From assembly GCA_014871385.1 (NCBI GenBank), contig CM026431.1:5803089-5867088 (forward strand): a stretch of 64,000 bases of DNA. Reading direction: 5' to 3'. The stretch is from Ceratodon purpureus (Eukaryota > Streptophyta > Bryopsida > Pseudoditrichales > Ditrichaceae). This document shows, in pieces, positions 46,401-54,922 of this stretch. Numbering within the stretch: position 1 is the first letter of the stretch; every line of letters begins with the position of its first letter. The notes below the pieces were generated by a model. That model made no database searches. It saw only the letters and a program-made list of their open reading frames with translations, and was not told the DNA's origin. A program made the translations under genes and the position numbers.

Positions 46401-49051
46401 AAGGACAGCAGTGGGGGCTCAATAGCAAACACAGGTACAAAAGCTGGGCTCAAAAAGGATACAATACCGTAGGGGACATCTGGCACACAGAGAAGCAGAA
46501 GTGGAGATTGCCAAGCGAAATGCGGAAACAGATTGGAGCACACAGAGCAACAATGAAGTCACATCGCAGGCCCCTAATACGGAGTATCCCATGGAAGCCA
46601 AAACAGGAAGCCCCACGGATGAATGAATGGGTTTCTGAAAAGCAACAAGACAAGATGGAGTACGTTTATCACATCCAGGCATGCATCAGGGGGGTGCGTT
46701 GGGCAAAGATTTACAAGATACAGGCCAACGATAGACTGATAGAACATCTCGAAGGCATTACAGAGCTCCCCAACAGAAAATATCAGGAGGTACGAGTAGT
46801 TACCCGGAAAGGAGTCAACGGACCCTTCGAAGACTACAACCCATCGGAATCGCCAGAGGCAGGTAGAACCCTCTGGCTCTGGGAGAGAAACTTCCTCAAA
46901 GATATGGACTGGGATCCAAAACAGTGGTCCTGGAAACCATTCTCAGGAGCACCCAGGCTCAAATTCTTCCAATACACGGTAAAGAGGGGATACAGGATCC
47001 ATCTGGAAAATAACAATGAAATAATGTGGTTTAAGCAGGCAATGAAGGATTTGGGCTATGCCAATAGAGAGCAAACCACATTTTTTCAGAGGTTATGGCA
47101 CCAATGGAAACCACGCAAGATAGCAATGATGAACTGGCTCACCCTAGCAGGTGGCCTCCCCACGGGGTCATGGAGGAAGAAGATAGGCGGGGAGGGCCAC
47201 TGCCGTATCTGCAATGACAGCAGTATCGAGGACACGATACAACATTCGTTAGTGGATTGCCCGCATCTCAGAATTATATGGACCAGGTTCCAGGCGTTAA
47301 GGCAATCCTCTACTCTCGAAACCTACTGCGAGAACTGGCCAGACCACATAACAGGAGGAGTGGATCCTCCGGGATCAGAACCCATCCACGAGAGCTACAA
47401 GTGGGATACGGCGGGCAGAACGAGGGTAGACCTCAACACCCCGTGGGACCTACTGAGGTCAGCTCTCCTATGGAACATTTGGTGTCAAAGATGTGCTTTC
47501 GAGATACGACAAGAGAACTTCCACCCGGGACTAGCCTTATACCAGGCATGGCGGACAGTGATATATATAGGCATGGAAGCATTTCGGGACATCAGGAGAT
47601 ATCCAAGGAAAGAAGATAAAAAACACGAGATGGAAGAAATATTTTATCAAATTTGGACACAGGACGGGATATTCAGCAAGATCCAGGGTACGAAGCTACA
47701 GTGGCACCTATTGCCACCAGCAGTGTACCTCCCGCAAGGGATGGCCTCACATATCCCCCAGTCACACCACATTCCGACAGAGGAAGACGAAGAACCCCGG
47801 GACGCCTGTGAAGCAGAGAGAAGAGCAGAACAAGTCCTTCAGGAAGCCATACAGGAGCTCTTTCGACAGTCTTCAAACCAGCCTAGGGCGTATCGCCCGG
47901 CACAAGGAAGACGACAAAGATCCACATACAAACAACTTGTATGTAGAAGCAGTACGACAACTCGCCCAACACAGGCTGAGTGTTCCGCGGAAGGCGGCAG
48001 ACGGCCCAGGCGAAGGAATGCTCAGACAAAAAGTAACACCACCCTCAGTATCTTCTGCACCCCGGCTGCTCCAAAGACGGGGGGGAAAAAACAACAGAGG
48101 AAACGGGAGCCAAAAAAGAAGAAAATACATCACACAGGGTTCTCCAACCCGGCAGTAGAAAAACAGAAACAACGTGAAGAGAGGACCTTAAAGCGCCAAC
48201 AGGAGAGGGAAGGGAAAGGTATGGATGGTGCTGCAGACACAAGAGGACCTTCAGGCACGGGTGGAGGTAGAGGCAAGGATAGGGGGAAAGCCCCAATGTA
48301 TCCTCAAGGTGATGGAGCGTCGACCAGCAGACCAAAACCAACCAGTAGACCCAAGATGAAGGCTTACAAGAAACACAGACAACCAGAAGGGCCAGCTCAA
48401 AAGACAGAAGAAGCAGCGAACACGAGAACGAAACCAGTAAGCAGACCTAAGATGAAAGCTTACAAGTCACATCCGAAGCAAAGGAGACCAGATCAGACTC
48501 AACCAGCAGGAACGGGGATCAGAGGGGGGCAGGAAGGAGTAGGGCCGAGTCTTGGCGCAAGACATAACGAGGAAGAAGATACAGGACTTGGCAACAGTCA
48601 CACCGAGAATGGGCAGGGTGTAGAGAATCCATTTGCGGTACCTCATAGCAGAAGTAAACCAACAGCCAGACCAAAACAAAAAACATATAAAAGAAAACCA
48701 GTGGAGCCAAAGGAGGGAGAGGATGATAGTCAGCAGGATGAAGTACCTCTACAGGCGAGGGAGGTTAGAGTCGGGGGACCAAGGCTGCGCAATCCTCTAG
48801 GACATTACACAGCAGGCGGAGTCTACCCTGCACCTCCGTCGCCCTCCACAAGAGACAGAGAACAACAACAGGTCAGTAACTTCATGTCGCACTGTGGACT
48901 TTGCAACTTGGGAGAACATATCATAGATATACCAAACCATACACCATTCACTCCAAGGTTTGAGAACGAGAGAACGGAAGAGTGGTGGGCAGCGGAGGAA
49001 AGGTTGCGAGAAATACAGGAAGAGATGGAGAAACATAGCCAACAAAGATGA
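43385..49051 (+). CDS. LINE ORF2 protein: APE endonuclease, reverse transcriptase, zf-RVT, long C-terminal extension
   Basis: This 1888-residue enzyme performs target-primed reverse transcription. The APE-type endonuclease occupies about residues 10-260, with catalytic Glu48 in LLLQEH, GDFNN around Asp160, RIDRIY, and SDH at 255-257. The reverse transcriptase (about 480-780) has LITLIPK, FRPITLL, GFVPGRCIFDNIYLA, LDFEKAYDRLSW, RQGCPLAPYLF and the catalytic FADD at 725-728. The zf-RVT zinc domain is near 1272 (HCRICNDSS, HSLVDCPH). I see no RNase H motif. Beyond about 1480 is an extension of ~400 residues that I do not know from plant L1. It is Lys/Arg-rich, holds three copies of a [S/A]RPKxKxYK motif, and ends with CGLCNLGEH-IIDIPNH, a possible C-C-H-H zinc site. 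A second ATG at 43409 (MATQNVSC) could be the true start. All key catalytic residues are present. Confidence 0.93.
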   Translation: MVVIPKLTMATQNVSCLGQGTDGVWKRHAIRDHFRHLNPRPDILLLQEHKFSAKDCERKTSQLDYMGGPSFWNEAIYNVTKNRHKAGTAILLSKRLTSLVKQSGIIVPGRVQFVTLQLNAHLLMGVMCIYGCNKTPDRAKLWEAIAQAPLPQAHWVLAGDFNNIESLEDKIGGRPTTGMRPLEQAHWHALLMKFNLSDMFLMPEFRHLTKKKFTWDNGLKGPTRVATRIDRIYCDLTLQAIGGHCGVWPTFRRLSDHAPYFVKWHDRDVKTQSHLHFNRYLLETDEGRDMLGKAWTDSIESIPDRSWQAKIAAALESVKLSSDEYTKNRSTKWQETYDKEIQEILEAEEYLHTHWEDAATRDRIEKAQSKLHDIRKARLDKRVNATAAKWTRVGDRCTREFFESYKEKRKNNKIKELINQGKVLRTQKDLSQYATQFYKDLYTADPVVEANEAARAVCLASVPAVVSEEQNIELTAPIDLEELHHAVMELPTHKTPGKDGVPTEFFQVLWTTVGEHLLAFTEEVFQSGELEVHLNTGLITLIPKTQEIAYLTNFRPITLLPAIYKILAKVLALRMTRNLTEWIVPSQSGFVPGRCIFDNIYLAYETLSWGEESDQPLVMMLLDFEKAYDRLSWTFLEAAMSKMGFDNTWIKMVRSLYASGRSSVLVNGIAGEEFQIQRSVRQGCPLAPYLFLIAANVLAMMLQDPQYEVKGIVLPNGDQVCSSQFADDTNLMLHGTKDNLIRAMRVLDLYCEGSGSKLNLKKTKAIWASDDKREWEWGEELGVVWVPTGTSVRYLGFPLGFKLPLEELDNALLLKIRNGIRKWSEKFLSLAGRTLIVNQVILASVWYLASCAIFSKTALQKTTAIVRDYLWSGKASKKTRAKLRWTVAQIPISKGGIKVIDPGAQTRALLSKLMTRGLCPDREPWKAFIKYRVGQINLTKNGQWPASQRWMTQRTKHLNIPGTSLWKGILESWSTLQSGIEQEPPHTEAEIRREPLFGNRLLTSTQGQQWGLNSKHRYKSWAQKGYNTVGDIWHTEKQKWRLPSEMRKQIGAHRATMKSHRRPLIRSIPWKPKQEAPRMNEWVSEKQQDKMEYVYHIQACIRGVRWAKIYKIQANDRLIEHLEGITELPNRKYQEVRVVTRKGVNGPFEDYNPSESPEAGRTLWLWERNFLKDMDWDPKQWSWKPFSGAPRLKFFQYTVKRGYRIHLENNNEIMWFKQAMKDLGYANREQTTFFQRLWHQWKPRKIAMMNWLTLAGGLPTGSWRKKIGGEGHCRICNDSSIEDTIQHSLVDCPHLRIIWTRFQALRQSSTLETYCENWPDHITGGVDPPGSEPIHESYKWDTAGRTRVDLNTPWDLLRSALLWNIWCQRCAFEIRQENFHPGLALYQAWRTVIYIGMEAFRDIRRYPRKEDKKHEMEEIFYQIWTQDGIFSKIQGTKLQWHLLPPAVYLPQGMASHIPQSHHIPTEEDEEPRDACEAERRAEQVLQEAIQELFRQSSNQPRAYRPAQGRRQRSTYKQLVCRSSTTTRPTQAECSAEGGRRPRRRNAQTKSNTTLSIFCTPAAPKTGGKKQQRKREPKKKKIHHTGFSNPAVEKQKQREERTLKRQQEREGKGMDGAADTRGPSGTGGGRGKDRGKAPMYPQGDGASTSRPKPTSRPKMKAYKKHRQPEGPAQKTEEAANTRTKPVSRPKMKAYKSHPKQRRPDQTQPAGTGIRGGQEGVGPSLGARHNEEEDTGLGNSHTENGQGVENPFAVPHSRSKPTARPKQKTYKRKPVEPKEGEDDSQQDEVPLQAREVRVGGPRLRNPLGHYTAGGVYPAPPSPSTRDREQQQVSNFMSHCGLCNLGEHIIDIPNHTPFTPRFENERTEEWWAAEERLREIQEEMEKHSQQR

Positions 49052-49295
49052 AACAATCCGGGCAACAACAAAAGGCCACAAAACGAGTAAGAAGAAAGCG
49101 CGAGTCGCTGTGGGCAAGAAACAGGGGAGGGAGGGAGACACGGGGATATGGGGCTGAGCCGGGGCTGGAGGTGGTTTCCCCGCTGAGAGAAAAAAGAGAG
49201 AGAAGCAGACAGAGAGAAAAAAAAGAGAGAGGACAGGATAGGCTCACCTCCCACGCGGCTGGAGCAGGACAGCGGCAACACGAGACACACAGGAG

Positions 49296-49314
49296 CCCCC
49301 CCCCCCCCCCCCCC
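49296..49314. repeat. Poly(C) tract, 19 C
   Basis: This is an uninterrupted C run in the LINE 3' region. Its length is prone to sequencing and assembly error. Confidence 0.8.
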
Positions 49315-49627
49315 AGAACAACACATCAAACCCCAAACCCCATGACAACAACAACAACACAGGACAGGCAGGTGCTCATCTAGTACATCGTATAGAAACC
49401 CTAGATTAGCGCAACCAGGTCCCACGTACAGTAGACGGCAACCGCTTGACCCTGACTCAAGCTCCTAGAGGTCAGGTAGAGTAGAAACATCAGGTTTGAG
49501 TCTTCTCATTTAGAATATTCAAAAGATTACAGAGTCAGCCATGAGGCTTAGTCTTTCCGCGGTGTCTCTCTCCTCTCCCCCATATGTGGGGTACTCTATG
49601 TATCCGCACATGGGCCGGAAAAGTAGT

Positions 49628-49651
49628 AAAAAAAAAAAAAAAAAAAAAAAA
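49628..49651. repeat. Internal poly(A) tract, 24 A
   Basis: This lies 577 bases after the ORF2 stop. It could be a former 3' end of the LINE or a template-encoded tract. A purine-rich GAGAGAAAAAGAGAGGG segment follows. Confidence 0.8.
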
Positions 49652-49726
49652 GAGAGAAAAAGAGAGGGATCGCCCCGTCGGTAACAAGGGCTAACCTAGG
49701 CTCTCTAAGTACTAAGTCAAACTTGC

Positions 49727-50347
49727 TTAGTCGGAGTCGCGGGTGGTGAAGGAATTATAGGCACTGCCGAGACTGGAATCGTCGGAGGCAGGTGAGAGAT
49801 ACCCTCCAAGGCGGTAACGTATCACTTCCCGTCCGGAAGCGGTCTCGGAGTACTCTTCCTCTTCGGCCACGGATTCTCCATCGTCATCGGCTTTGGAAGC
49901 ACTCACGTCTGCAGCAAGACAGGATACCCCTCCGGCCATGGGGACTTTGTGGAAGAAGGCAGGATAGGGCAAAGAGAGGGGGTTGTCCTCAGAGGGAACA
50001 TCTTTAGCAGGGACAGTTGGAGCTTTGACAGGAGGGACCGGCGCAGGGTCTTCGGCCTGGGTGGGTGGTGCCTTTTCGGCGGCATCACTCACATAGATTG
50101 GATCCGCAACGCTGGTGCCATGAGAAAGCAGCTCATGCTGGGCTCGCAAGAAGGACACAAAGGGAATACCTGAAGCAACTCCGAGCAAAAGTATCTCACT
50201 CCGGATCTCCTTGGTCCATGTTAACTCGTTCGAAAGGCTCAGAAGTTGAGATATTGCGGGGATATCGGGATAGACTTCAGCGGTGGAAGACTGGCGAAGA
50301 TACACTTGATACAACCAGCGCAGGAGTAAGGTCCGATCGGTCTCCAT
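49727..50347 (-). CDS. Antisense ORF in the LINE 3' region, 206 aa, unknown
   Basis: This open frame on the strand opposite the LINE starts with METDRTLLLRWLYQVYL. The first ~90 residues look folded, with hydrophobic/charged helical periodicity (ISQLLSLSNELTWTKEIRSEILLLG). A Pro/Ala/Val-rich linker (about 90-125) and an acidic, Ser-rich C-terminus (GESVAEEEEYSETASG) follow. This ordered-then-acidic arrangement is more protein-like than a random frame. I recognise no family. It could be an accessory LINE gene, part of a second element inserted in minus orientation, or fortuitous. Confidence 0.4.
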   Translation of the reverse strand: METDRTLLLRWLYQVYLRQSSTAEVYPDIPAISQLLSLSNELTWTKEIRSEILLLGVASGIPFVSFLRAQHELLSHGTSVADPIYVSDAAEKAPPTQAEDPAPVPPVKAPTVPAKDVPSEDNPLSLPYPAFFHKVPMAGGVSCLAADVSASKADDDGESVAEEEEYSETASGREVIRYRLGGYLSPASDDSSLGSAYNSFTTRDSD

Positions 50348-51058
50348 GACGACAGGATTGGCACAAGAGCTCTACGAAAGCAGGGGCAGAAGACTGAGCT
50401 GAGAAGGAGCACAACATCGGAGAAAGAGAGAAGGCAATCTATACCAGCCACAGGAGCCGCGGAGGAGACGCAGACAACCAGAGGATGAAGATTCACCTCA
50501 ATCGGAAACAATTCAAGGGTCACATATACAACCAGGTGCGATGGGACGGGAAAAGTAATGAAGGAGCCCAGAACGCCGGCACTGATCTTCTTCGAAGGAT
50601 CTACAACGATTCGAGAAATCAAGGCCATCATACTCCAGGATTCAGCTGAATTCAAGACAAGCGTAAGGACGAGCATTACAAGAGAAATTCAACGGGAGTC
50701 GCGATACTCCGAGATTACAACACCAGCAGGAAGAACGGGAAGGAAAGCCTTAGCAGGAGAAGGGCTTCAAGCGAAACGAAGACCCGGGGGGGAAAAGGGT
50801 GCTTCGCAGGAAAATTGACAGAATCGAGAAGATCGGGGTTGCAGCTGCGCGTAGGGCAAGGTTAACTTAGCAAGTCCCTTGGGGGACAACCTTGATCCCC
50901 TCACCATTCATTGTTGCATGATTTTGGTTTTGATTTCGCTGGATTAGTATCGAGTCCGGGATATCTCTAGCATTCATAGCACAGATTTGTATCATTAGGT
51001 TTATTCATTGCAGATGTACTTTGTCTTCGAGTGGTTCGCTTCAGGGGCAGTTAAGTCC

Positions 51059-51218
51059 CAGACCAGATAGTTTGTCTGAAAACCGGAAGGGGGTGACCCC
51101 CTCCAGACCGTGACAGGGGAACTTTAAAGTTCTCCAGAAAGTAAAAGCTACGCTTTACTTGGCAGACCGGGTAACTCCGGTCTGTCTGTATCCGATTTAC
51201 TTATTAACCCCGGTGGGG
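51059..51218 (+). other. Run of stem-loops at the LINE 3' end
   Basis: Consecutive hairpins visible by eye: CAGAC/GTCTG (51059-51078); GG-GGGGG/CCCCC-CC with a TGA loop (51085-51104); GGGGAAC/GTTCTCC with a TTTAAA loop (51116-51135); AAGTAAA-GC/GCTTTACTT with a TAC loop (51139-51160); a perfect 8-bp CAGACCGG/CCGGTCTG (51163-51184); and CCCC/GGGG (51208-51218). The element ends seven bases later. Such a structured tail resembles the 3' ends recognised by 'stringent' LINE reverse transcriptases. Confidence 0.7.
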
Positions 51219-51225
51219 ATTTCAC

Positions 51226-51244
51226 GGTCTAGTGGTATGATTCT
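51226..51244. repeat. Target site duplication, right copy (19 bp)
   Basis: This is identical to 39603-39621. It is preceded by C instead of the T found on the left, so the A box here reads CGGTCTAGTGG. Confidence 0.92.
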
Positions 51245-51289
51245 CGCTTTGGGTGCGAGAGGTCGCGAGTTCGATTCTCGCAGTGCCCC
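51226..51289 (+). tRNA. tRNA-Pro(UGG) 3' part, gene interrupted by the LINE
   Basis: The D arm comes from the duplication. Then come the anticodon stem CTCGC/GCGAG with loop TTTGGGT (anticodon TGG), the variable AGGTC, the T arm GCGAG-TTCGATT-CTCGC, acceptor strand AGTGCCC (51282-51288) and discriminator C. The B box (GAGTTCGATTC) is intact and a T5 Pol III terminator lies at 51299-51303. Its native 5' acceptor GGGCACT is 11.6 kb away at 39595. The LINE end offers GGGGATT (51215-51221), which could pair with six of the seven acceptor positions but with three extra linker bases. It is probably a non-functional remnant, though a gene finder may call it whole. Confidence 0.85.
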
Positions 51290-51298
51290 TAAGAAGTA

Positions 51299-51303
51299 TT
51301 TTT
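51299..51303 (+). terminator. Pol III T5 terminator of the tRNA-Pro gene
   Basis: TTTTT lies ten bases past the tRNA 3' end, the usual position for Pol III termination. Confidence 0.6.
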
Positions 51304-54300
51304 GAACATTGTGTCTCGTTTAGATGGAATTCGGAGAGCTCTCATTGCGCACTTGAACTGGATTTCTTTGATTTAGCACATTCCATTTTGTGGTAGAGAA
51401 TGATTTACTCCTACGTCTTCAGAGATATAATTTGACCAGTGAGTGCCAGAGACCAGAGAGATTGAGTCCACTTTGAGCAACAGGAGGTCAAAGTCCTGAG
51501 GTTTTGGAACCCGTTACTCTAGTAACCTACCGAGTTCTGACTAGGAGGCCCAGGCCCCACATTACTGTGTGTCATCAGCCCTCGTATCATGCGATTCAGG
51601 TCTCAAGACTCATGTCATCTCATGCCACTGTGTGTCATGCAGGTTTTCGGCACAAGACTTGCTTATTTCAGACGAACATATCTAGTCCAGCCTGCATGTC
51701 CAGTTTGTCATTTGCAAGGGTCAGGATTACTGTTCCTGAGCTGGGTTAAAGCCTACTGGGTCAATAATAACGGGACTTGGCATAATATAAATATCAAAAT
51801 TCAATTCAGGGCAGCTAGGGCAGGTTTGAATGCTGTAAGATATATCATTGCTCAGTTGCCTCTGAGATTAAAATCCTATCACTCACTTCTGGGGTCACGA
51901 GCCAATCATACAATCTTTCATGATTTCAGTTGTTCAAATGTTTATTTTCATCCATTCTTTTCAACTAAGACCTTATAATATATGTTATAAAGTGAGATGT
52001 GATTCGTATCTATAAACTCATATAATAATATTGGCACCATTTGGACTATGCCTTTCGATGATTGTTACTCCAAACATTTTGCTCATATTTTTTTCCATGT
52101 AGGTAACTAAGTTGGGCACCTCCATGCAGAATATTGAAGACTTATTTTGATTTTTTGGCCTTCATGCAAATTATTTTCCAAAAGCAGGTACAAAATCGTC
52201 AGCATGGTAAAACTTAAATAACATTAAATATTTTTGGTTTGGAAAAAAAGTGAACGGTGAAATATTACATCCATGAGTTTGTAAATTTCGGAAGAAAACA
52301 AAATTGAAAAATTACTAAATCTCAAATTTTGACAATTTTTGAAAGGAAATATTGTAAAATTACAAAAAACTTTGAAGCTTGTTCATGTAATTTTTGGAAG
52401 CTGCCCTTGTAAAATTGGTAAACTTTTTGGCTTGGGTCATTTTGGATTTTGAGTAATAATTTAGTAATGAATATACTTTTTAGAAAAAATGAAAAAAAAA
52501 CCTAATTTTAAACTTCCCGTTTTGGACTTGAAACCTAAAATTTCTAGATGAAGGTTCTAAAATTGGAATTTGACTTTGAAAATTTTACCACGTATACTTT
52601 ACGGTAAAGGGAGCATCCAATAAAAATCTTAGGGAAAATATTACTTTTAACCTCTTCAACTAGGCTGCCCGAAATAGCAAAAACCCAAATCGGGTTTCCT
52701 AGACCTTTAGGGGTAACGTTAAACTTGAAAATTTGGACTCTCGTTAGACAGTCCCCGCCCGTCAAGGCTCACCTTTTACATAATTACTGGCAAGGATTCC
52801 TACATTGATTTAAACAAGAAATCTCTTTATGGAATTTTTCTTTCTTTGATAATAACAAAACTTCCCCAAAATATCCTGAGGTGGCCTAATAATAGCTAAG
52901 TTTTACTAAAAGTTTTATTAATTAAAAAAAAAAAACATTCTTAATTTTTTCCAATTTGTTCATTTTCTTTTGTTGGAATTGTTTTTGGGGGTCCAGGTAC
53001 GGTTGGGGTATTACCTTCAGTTGCACCTTCTGAGTCACTCATATGCAACACAGGAATCAGCTAGAGTGAGGGAACCCTGTAACTAACATGACTTAGACTG
53101 GTTGGCGGTGTGAAGCTGAGCATTTCCATTGAAAGCAATATCAACATCACCAAAAATTGTGTGACTTGCACATTGTGCATGACTACAGTATACATCAGTG
53201 CATGACATTCTGCTCCCATATCCTCTAGCCACATACTGTAGTAGGGTCACGTAACAATCTCAACTTTGGCATGTGTATAGTATATTAGATGTCATGAATT
53301 GAACGGTATTATACACAGGACATATATTGCTATGCCATGCCATGCCATTTCGATGTCAAAGTTCAATCTTATCATAATGAATTATTATTAGTTTTTAAAA
53401 GAAGAAGAAGAAAAGAAAAGAAAGAGTTTCAACTCCAAAAAAAATTAAAATCACGTAATATTTGTTCACTAATAGCAATATTTCCATAGAAAATATTATT
53501 CTATTGATATAATACTACATTCATTTTTTGAATGATGGAAAAATGATTTCCATTCTGATTATTTCGAAAATAAATTTTATGAAGTTGTCATATTATTCAT
53601 TCATATTTTAAAAAACCTTGTACACAATGATGGAGACAAACAAATGTTAAACATTCAAAAATAGAAAATTAGACATATTTTCACTTCAATTGTCATCTAG
53701 CTTTATTTTGTATGTTTGGTGAATTTGCTTTAGTCTATCTAAAAATATATGTAACACAAGATTAAAAAATGATAATTAAAAGTCATCCTAGTAGTCCAGC
53801 TGAATTTTATTTAAATCTGTGATTAGGAGCATCCTGTTATTTAAATATTGACAAGTGTAGTTAACACTCATTGAAAAAACCCAAAATTATGTGTGAACAG
53901 GTCACAATCCCAAAACCATCTGTACGATCCTCCTCAATTCAAAAACTGGATTTTAAAAAGCATATTCCCCACAGATACTGCTTTCGAAAAGATTTCCAAT
54001 TCTCCACTTCCATGATGATCAAACGCCCCTGCACTAATTGGGATAAACAGTGCAGCAACCTTCACTCACCGGCATAAAATTATCACCCCTAAACTCCATT
54101 TCACAGCGCCAGCTGGGACGCCACCATCACCCCCCCTATTCATGAACCACACATGTCCCCAGCTTGGACCCAGCCCCAACAATTATTCTGCCCAATATTA
54201 GGCCACCCTCGACCCACAATACACCCGTTACCACCCACATCCCCAAATCCCCCCAACCCAAACCACATCCCAAACTCCACCTACGTCACCAGATAACCGA

Positions 54301-54922
54301 ACATAATATCGTAACCGAGGTCTTCAACGAGATCCAAAAATACCGAGCGAGGTTCTGAAAGAGGCCGAGATCCCGTATTTAGGTCCCGAAAGAGACCGAG
54401 GTCCCCATCTGAGGGGCGAGGGGAAGGGAAACGGAGGCATGATTGGGGGCGAGAGGGGAGAGAGGCAGGGGCAGAACTCGACGGAGTCGCGGTGGAGCCG
54501 GGGCGGGGGAGAGGGAGGACGCGCAAACTGTGTGTTGGTTGCAGAGGAGGCACCAAGCTAGAGCTCGCTCGCGTGCCAAGTGCCAGGACGGTGCCCGCCA
54601 TCGTCACGAACCTTCGACCCAGCCCTGACTCCGCTTCCGACTTCGTTGCGGATCACCTCTAGCTCCAGCGTCCAGCCGGACTCACTAGTTCTGCGCGTTC
54701 AGTGCGTCAGTCAGTGATCGGTTGCAGCGTGTGTGTGTGTTTAGGTGGGTTGATCGTGGATCGGGGAGGACGTTGCGCCTCAGCATTGCGGGGTTGCATG
54801 GCTGGTGTTGGACTCGCGGATCAAGTTGGCGCCTCGGGGAGCTTCGGGGCTTTCGAGAGGTTGTGAGTTTCGTCTGGTGGGCTGTCAAGCTTGCTCCGAA
54901 TTGGGTTTGCGTTCGGTAATCG
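51304..54922. other. Intergenic DNA and 5' leader of the ANTH gene
   Basis: From 51900 to 54000 the sequence is strongly AT-rich with no gene seen. A GAA/AAAG-rich microsatellite-like tract lies at about 53395-53430. From about 54100 base composition turns C/G-rich, marking the promoter and untranslated leader of the ANTH-domain gene, whose first exon ends at 54925. Confidence 0.45.

Larger units (their letters stand above)
39622..51225 (+). mobile_element. Full-length L1-type LINE inserted in a tRNA-Pro gene
   Basis: This is a non-LTR retrotransposon of about 11.6 kb flanked by a perfect 19-bp target duplication. Order: 8-base T tract, 5' leader (about 39630-40140), ORF1 (40141-43401), ORF2 with APE endonuclease and reverse transcriptase (43385-49051), and a long 3' region (49052-51225) with homopolymer tracts, an antisense ORF and a run of stem-loops. 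Both main frames are open and the duplication is identical, so insertion was recent. DUF4283-type ORF1 and a zf-RVT domain in ORF2 place it with plant L1 elements, but it is longer than the ~6-8 kb I know for that group. It ends at the tRNA junction with GATTTCAC and no poly(A). An internal A24 tract at 49628-49651 leaves open that 49652-51225 belongs to a second, nested element. Confidence 0.88.
49052..51225 (+). other. LINE 3' region with homopolymers and structured tail
   Basis: After the ORF2 stop come purine-rich sequence, a run of 19 C (49296-49314), repeated ACAACA, then A24 (49628-49651). The following 1.57 kb contains the antisense ORF and ends with a run of hairpins. If the A24 is the LINE's own poly(A) tail, the segment from 49652 on belongs to another insertion; no matching inner target duplication was found by eye. 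Confidence 0.6.

Noticed and set aside
48823-49425. 200-codon minus-strand frame across the ORF2 end
   Set aside because: Composition (Ser/Leu/Cys/Phe-rich) reflects the antisense of a Lys/Arg/Gly-rich coding region; no family features.
50239-50676. 145-codon minus frame overlapping the antisense 206-codon ORF
   Set aside because: Overlaps the better-looking frame and resembles a random hydrophobic translation.
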